From: Vogesella mureinivorans | GTDB taxonomy: Bacteria > Pseudomonadota > Gammaproteobacteria > Burkholderiales > Chromobacteriaceae | DNA length: 64,000 nucleotides | Reading direction: 5' to 3' | Assembly: GCF_007644035.1 (NCBI RefSeq) | Contig: NZ_VMTV02000047.1 | Span: 84,712-148,711, forward strand | Part shown: one piece after another, positions 61,057-64,000 of the stretch | Numbering within the stretch: the stretch's first letter is position 1 | How the letters are laid out: each line of letters opens with the position of its first letter | Translations under genes and position numbers: made by a program | The notes under the pieces: generated by a model | Told to the model about the DNA's origin: nothing | The model's input: the letters and a program-made list of their open reading frames with translations, nothing else | Database searches by the model: none

Positions 61057-63825
61057 TTAGCGGCGCGGGCTGCGGCGGCTGCGTGGCTTGGGTGCTGCGC
61101 CCCCCTCAGCAGCCGGTGCTGTCGGTGCCGGGTTGGCCGGTGCCGCACTGGCTGGCGCAGGGTTGGCCGCAGCAGCCGGCTTACGACGGCGCGCTGGCTT
61201 GGCCGCTGCTGGCTCGGCCGGCGGGGTAGCCGGCTGGGCAGCGGGCTGCGCTACCGGTACCGCCTGGGCTGGCGCTGGCTTATTGGCCGGTGCCTTGGCT
61301 GCAGCCGGCTTGCGCGGGGCGCGCGGCGGCTTGGCGGCGGGGGCCTCGGCCACTACCGGTTTGGCCTCGACAGCGTTGGCCGCAGGTACCGGCTGTGCTG
61401 GCGCGGCTTGCACCTCGGCCGGTTTGTTAGCGGCATGACCCTTGCCACGATGGCGGCTGCGCGACGACTTGGCGGCAGGCGCCGGTGTCTCGCTGGCTAC
61501 CGGCAACACCGCCTCAACCAGCTTGACCGCCGGCTTGGCGGCAGGCTTCGCGCTGGCTTTCTGCGGTGGCTCGTTACCCCCCTGGCGGCGGTTGTCACGG
61601 CGGCCTTTATGGCCACGCGAACCACGCTCGCCGTCGTCACGCCCGCCTACCGGCTTGCGGCCAACGTCCAGCAAGGCAAAGTCTACCTGTGCGGTTTCCA
61701 GGTCAGCACGCATCACCTTGATGGTGACGGCGTCGCCCAGCTGGTAGCGCAGGCCGCTTTTCTCGCCGATGATGGCTTGCAGGTCTTTATGGAAGTGGAA
61801 GTAATCCTTGCCCAGCTCGGAGATATGGATCATGCCTTCCACGTACAGGCCGTCCAGCAGCACGAAGATGCCAAAACCGGCCACCGCACTGATCTTGCCG
61901 GTGAACACTTCGCCCACCTTGTCACGCATGAAGTAGGTTTTCAGCCACGACTGCACGTCGCGGCTGGCATCATCGGCACGGCGCTCGGCCATGGAGCAGT
62001 GCTCGCCAATGGCTTCCCACTTGCCCGGCTTGTACTTCTTGCCAGCCAGAATGGCCTTGATGGTACGGTGCACCAGCAGGTCGGGGTAGCGGCGAATCGG
62101 CGAGGTAAAGTGGGTATAGGCCTCGTACGACAAGCCAAAGTGACCCAGGTTTTCCGGCTGGTAGACCGCCTGCTGCATGGAGCGCAGCAGCATGGTCTGG
62201 ATCATGCTGGCGTCCGGGCGCTCGCGCACGCGGTCGGCCAGCTCGGCGTAGTCTTTGGTGGTGGGTTTGTCGCCACCGCCCAGGGTGAGGCCGCTCACGT
62301 TCAGGAAGCGGCGCAGGTTTTCCAGCTTCTCGGGCGTGGGGCCTTCGTGCACGCGGAACAGGCACTTGTGTTCGTGCTTGAGAATGAACTCGGCCGAGCA
62401 CACGTTGGCCGCCAGCATGCATTCTTCGATCAGGCGGTGGGCGTCGTTGCGCACTACGGGCACGATCTTGTCGATCTTGCCCTGCTCGTTGAACAGCATC
62501 TGCGTTTCGACGGTATCGAAATCCACCGCGCCGCGTTTCTTGCGCTGCGCCAGCAGCTGCTGGAACAGGGCGTACAGGGTTTCCAGCTGCGGCTTGCGCG
62601 GGTGCTCGCCACCTTCGGACAGCAACTGCCATACCTGGGTATAGGTAAAGCGCGTTTGCGAGCGCATCACCGCCGGGTAGAACTGGTACTTTTTCACCTT
62701 GCCGCGTGCCGAGATCTGCATATCGCACACCATGCACAGGCGGTCGACATCCGGGTTCAGCGAGCAGATGCCGTTGGACAGCTCTTCCGGCAGCATGGGG
62801 ATCACACGGCGCGGGAAGTACACCGAGGTGCTGCGGGTGCGGGCGTCCACATCCAGCGCATCGCCGGGGCGCACGTAGTGGCTCACGTCGGCAATGGCCA
62901 CAATCAGGCGGAAACCCTTGCCGCTTTTCTCGGCGTACACCGCGTCGTCAAAGTCGCGCGCGGTTTCACCGTCGATGGTGACCAGCGGCAGGTCGCGCAG
63001 GTCCACGCGGTCCTTGATGTCTTTCTTGCCGACTTTTTGCGAGGTGGCCACGGCCTGGGCCAGCGCTTCATCGCTGAAGATATGCGGCAGGTCGTGTTTG
63101 CGCAGGGCAATTTCGATTTCCATGCCAGGGTCGGCGTAGTCACCCAGCACTTCGCTGACTTTCACGATGGCCTGACGGTGCGCATCGGCGTACTCCACGA
63201 TGTCTACCATCACCACCTGGCCGTGCTTGGCACCGCCATCGCCGCCGGCTTCCACCAGCATTTCCTGGCGCACACGGCGGTCTTCGGCCACGGCAAACCA
63301 CACGCCGCGCTCGTTATAGATACGGGCAATCAGGCGGGTAGTAGCGCGTTCGATCACATCGGCAATACGGCCTTCCGGGCGGCCACGGCGGTCGGTACCG
63401 GCCGAGCGTACCATCACGCGGTCACCATGCATGACCTTGTGCATTTCGCGTTCGGAAAGATAGATATCGTCGCCCTCGCCGTCTTCGCGCACGGCAAAAC
63501 CGTAGCCATCACGGTGGCCGGAGATGCGGCAGGGGATCAGGTCGAGCTTCTGCGCCACGCAGATCTCGCCCTTGCGGTTAATCAGGATCTGGCCGGCACG
63601 TTCCATGGCGCGCAGGCGGCGCTCGAACAGGTCCAGCTCGTGATCATAAATGGGGAAAACCGCCGCTAGCTCCTCTGCGTGCATGGGCACACCATTTTTT
63701 TCGAGGATTTCCAGGACAAATTCGCGGCTAGGTAAGGGATTGTCGTATTTGGTTTTTTCGCGACTCAGGTGGGGATCCTGCAGGCGCAAAGGCTGGTTCT
63801 TGCTGTTTTTTCTATTGGAGGCCAT
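61057..63825 (-). CDS. rnr: Ribonuclease R
   Basis: A 922-residue 3'-5' exoribonuclease that degrades structured RNA. N-terminal helix-turn-helix and cold-shock domains are followed by the RNB catalytic core (DGETARDFDDAVYAEKSGKGFRLIVAIADVSHYV with the metal-binding Asp residues) and an S1 domain (GEVFTGKISAVAGFGIFVLLDGLYVEGMIHI). After about residue 720 comes a roughly 190-residue Ala/Pro/Lys/Arg tail (KPAAKPAVK, KPARRRKPAAA, RSRRSPRR), much longer than the E. coli Lys-rich tail. GAGAG precedes the ATG at 63823-63825. Confidence 0.95.
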   Translation of the reverse strand: MASNRKNSKNQPLRLQDPHLSREKTKYDNPLPSREFVLEILEKNGVPMHAEELAAVFPIYDHELDLFERRLRAMERAGQILINRKGEICVAQKLDLIPCRISGHRDGYGFAVREDGEGDDIYLSEREMHKVMHGDRVMVRSAGTDRRGRPEGRIADVIERATTRLIARIYNERGVWFAVAEDRRVRQEMLVEAGGDGGAKHGQVVMVDIVEYADAHRQAIVKVSEVLGDYADPGMEIEIALRKHDLPHIFSDEALAQAVATSQKVGKKDIKDRVDLRDLPLVTIDGETARDFDDAVYAEKSGKGFRLIVAIADVSHYVRPGDALDVDARTRSTSVYFPRRVIPMLPEELSNGICSLNPDVDRLCMVCDMQISARGKVKKYQFYPAVMRSQTRFTYTQVWQLLSEGGEHPRKPQLETLYALFQQLLAQRKKRGAVDFDTVETQMLFNEQGKIDKIVPVVRNDAHRLIEECMLAANVCSAEFILKHEHKCLFRVHEGPTPEKLENLRRFLNVSGLTLGGGDKPTTKDYAELADRVRERPDASMIQTMLLRSMQQAVYQPENLGHFGLSYEAYTHFTSPIRRYPDLLVHRTIKAILAGKKYKPGKWEAIGEHCSMAERRADDASRDVQSWLKTYFMRDKVGEVFTGKISAVAGFGIFVLLDGLYVEGMIHISELGKDYFHFHKDLQAIIGEKSGLRYQLGDAVTIKVMRADLETAQVDFALLDVGRKPVGGRDDGERGSRGHKGRRDNRRQGGNEPPQKASAKPAAKPAVKLVEAVLPVASETPAPAAKSSRSRHRGKGHAANKPAEVQAAPAQPVPAANAVEAKPVVAEAPAAKPPRAPRKPAAAKAPANKPAPAQAVPVAQPAAQPATPPAEPAAAKPARRRKPAAAANPAPASAAPANPAPTAPAAEGGAAPKPRSRRSPRR

Positions 63826-63852
63826 TGACACTCTCAAAATGATCATTATAAT
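63825..63852 (+). promoter_or_regulatory. Consensus sigma-70 promoter of tRNA-Leu
   Basis: TTGACA (63825-63830), 16-bp spacer, TATAAT (63847-63852): both hexamers perfect. The first T is shared with the rnr start codon on the other strand. The tRNA begins 61 bp after the -10. Confidence 0.88.
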
Positions 63853-63913
63853 GCGTGCTTCTTCGGTGCACTGCCCTAAACAAGCAGCTGTAGCGATGAT
63901 ACAGCAAAGCAGC

Positions 63914-64000
63914 GCCCAGGTGGCGGAATTGGTAGACGCACTAGGTTCAGGTCCTAGCGCCCGCAAGGGTGTGGAAGTTCGAGTCTTCTCTTGGGCACCA
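63914..64000 (+). tRNA. tRNA-Leu (anticodon CAG)
   Basis: An 87-nt tRNA with encoded CCA. The acceptor arms GCCCAGG / CTTGGGC pair with one G-U. The anticodon stem CTAGG/CCTAG holds loop TTCAGGT with anticodon CAG. A long variable arm, as expected for leucine, and the T-loop GTTCGAGTC are present. It reads CUG, by far the favoured leucine codon of this genome. Confidence 0.96.

Larger units (their letters stand above)
393..61665. repeat. Dispersed 10-mer GTTGGCCGCA, candidate DNA uptake sequence
   Basis: Exact copies begin (lowest coordinate) at 393, 3146, 4547, 6935, 10211, 11115, 12946, 12956, 13446, 13882, 14399, 15485, 17320, 19345, 21722, 23050, 24824, 25505, 27091, 27101, 28036, 30612, 31948, 34112, 34541, 35133, 35932, 36138, 37950, 38001, 40011, 42117, 44694, 45792, 46572, 46800, 47037, 48527, 49425, 49446, 53243, 54546, 55276, 56080, 57002, 57117, 59005, 59023, 60313, 61162, 61375 and 61656. 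That is 52 by eye, on both strands; about 12 are intergenic. Flanking bases show no strong extension. In genes most read Ala-Ala-Asn or Leu-Ala-Ala. Confidence 0.88.

Noticed and set aside
393-61665. Haemophilus-type uptake sequence AAGTGCGGT as an explanation of TGCGGCCAAC
   Set aside because: Only the short TGCGG core is shared; the repeated word has a fixed CCAAC tail and no AAG prefix.
61408-63669. A 753-codon open frame opposite rnr
   Set aside because: Mirror of the conserved RNase R core; no start signal or domain.
1-64000. Known Neisseria DUS (GCCGTCTGAA and dialects)
   Set aside because: Searched by eye and not found as a repeated word; only isolated partial matches such as CAGCCTGAA.
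1-64000. CRISPR array, insertion sequence, prophage or integron
   Set aside because: No regularly spaced repeats, transposase, integrase or phage structural genes are encoded in the window.

Overview
The window is about 62% GC, gene-dense chromosomal DNA from a betaproteobacterium, most likely Neisseriales and probably Chromobacteriaceae; I cannot name the genus. The grounds are the order hflK-hflX-hfq-der-bamB-yfgM-hisS-ispG-rodZ-pilF-rlmN-ndk, EarP next to an EF-P with Arg32, a bacterioferritin subunit of the neisserial split type, and protein sequences that read as Neisseriales. I see no insertion sequence, prophage, integron or CRISPR array.

Layout. 1-10.7 kb (minus strand): housekeeping run for protease control/RNA chaperone (hflK, hflX, hfq), ribosome assembly (der), outer-membrane assembly (bamB, yfgM), HisRS, isoprenoid synthesis (ispG), cell shape (rodZ), type IV pilus biogenesis (pilF), rRNA/tRNA methylation (rlmN) and ndk. 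10.8-22.2 kb: a SPOR protein, zapE, cysM, a phytase-like esterase, glyA, an unrecognised protein, a probable anti-Shine-Dalgarno small RNA, sbcB, a TauE/SafE permease and miaA. 22.2-27.1 kb: an EmrR-type repressor and a tripartite efflux operon with shared operator-like sites. 27.2-38.6 kb: RidA, fatty-acid desaturase, a DUF945 protein, bfr, a Fur-controlled bfd, nudJ-hypothetical-mnmA, FMN reductase/RidA/MFS with a divergent LysR regulator, and an iron alcohol dehydrogenase. 38.9-49.4 kb: B12-dependent ribonucleotide reductase with a textbook FNR promoter, a binding protein and chemoreceptor, a 1091-residue AsmA-like protein, and a polyamine-type glutamine synthetase. 49.4-55.1 kb: an uncharacterised four-gene envelope operon divergent from a two-component system. 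55.2-64 kb: ZntB-like transporter, earP-efp, a manganese riboswitch with its exporter, a transglutaminase-like protein, rnr, and a tRNA-Leu.

The most striking signal crosses gene boundaries. The 10-mer GTTGGCCGCA occurs about 52 times (both strands, counted by eye), roughly one per 1.2 kb, against about 0.2 expected from base composition. It lies inside genes and also forms intergenic inverted pairs that make terminator-like hairpins. That density and layout match Neisseria DNA uptake sequences, but the sequence shares nothing obvious with the known GCCGTCTGAA family, so it may be an undescribed uptake-sequence dialect. The pilus gene pilF fits with natural competence.

A second non-coding signal is a structured element of about 131 nt found in two convergent intergenic regions (30.7 and 33.9 kb). 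Its helices show compensatory changes. In each locus it sits between two near-identical terminator hairpins that differ between the loci. A degenerate third copy may lie at 44.5 kb.
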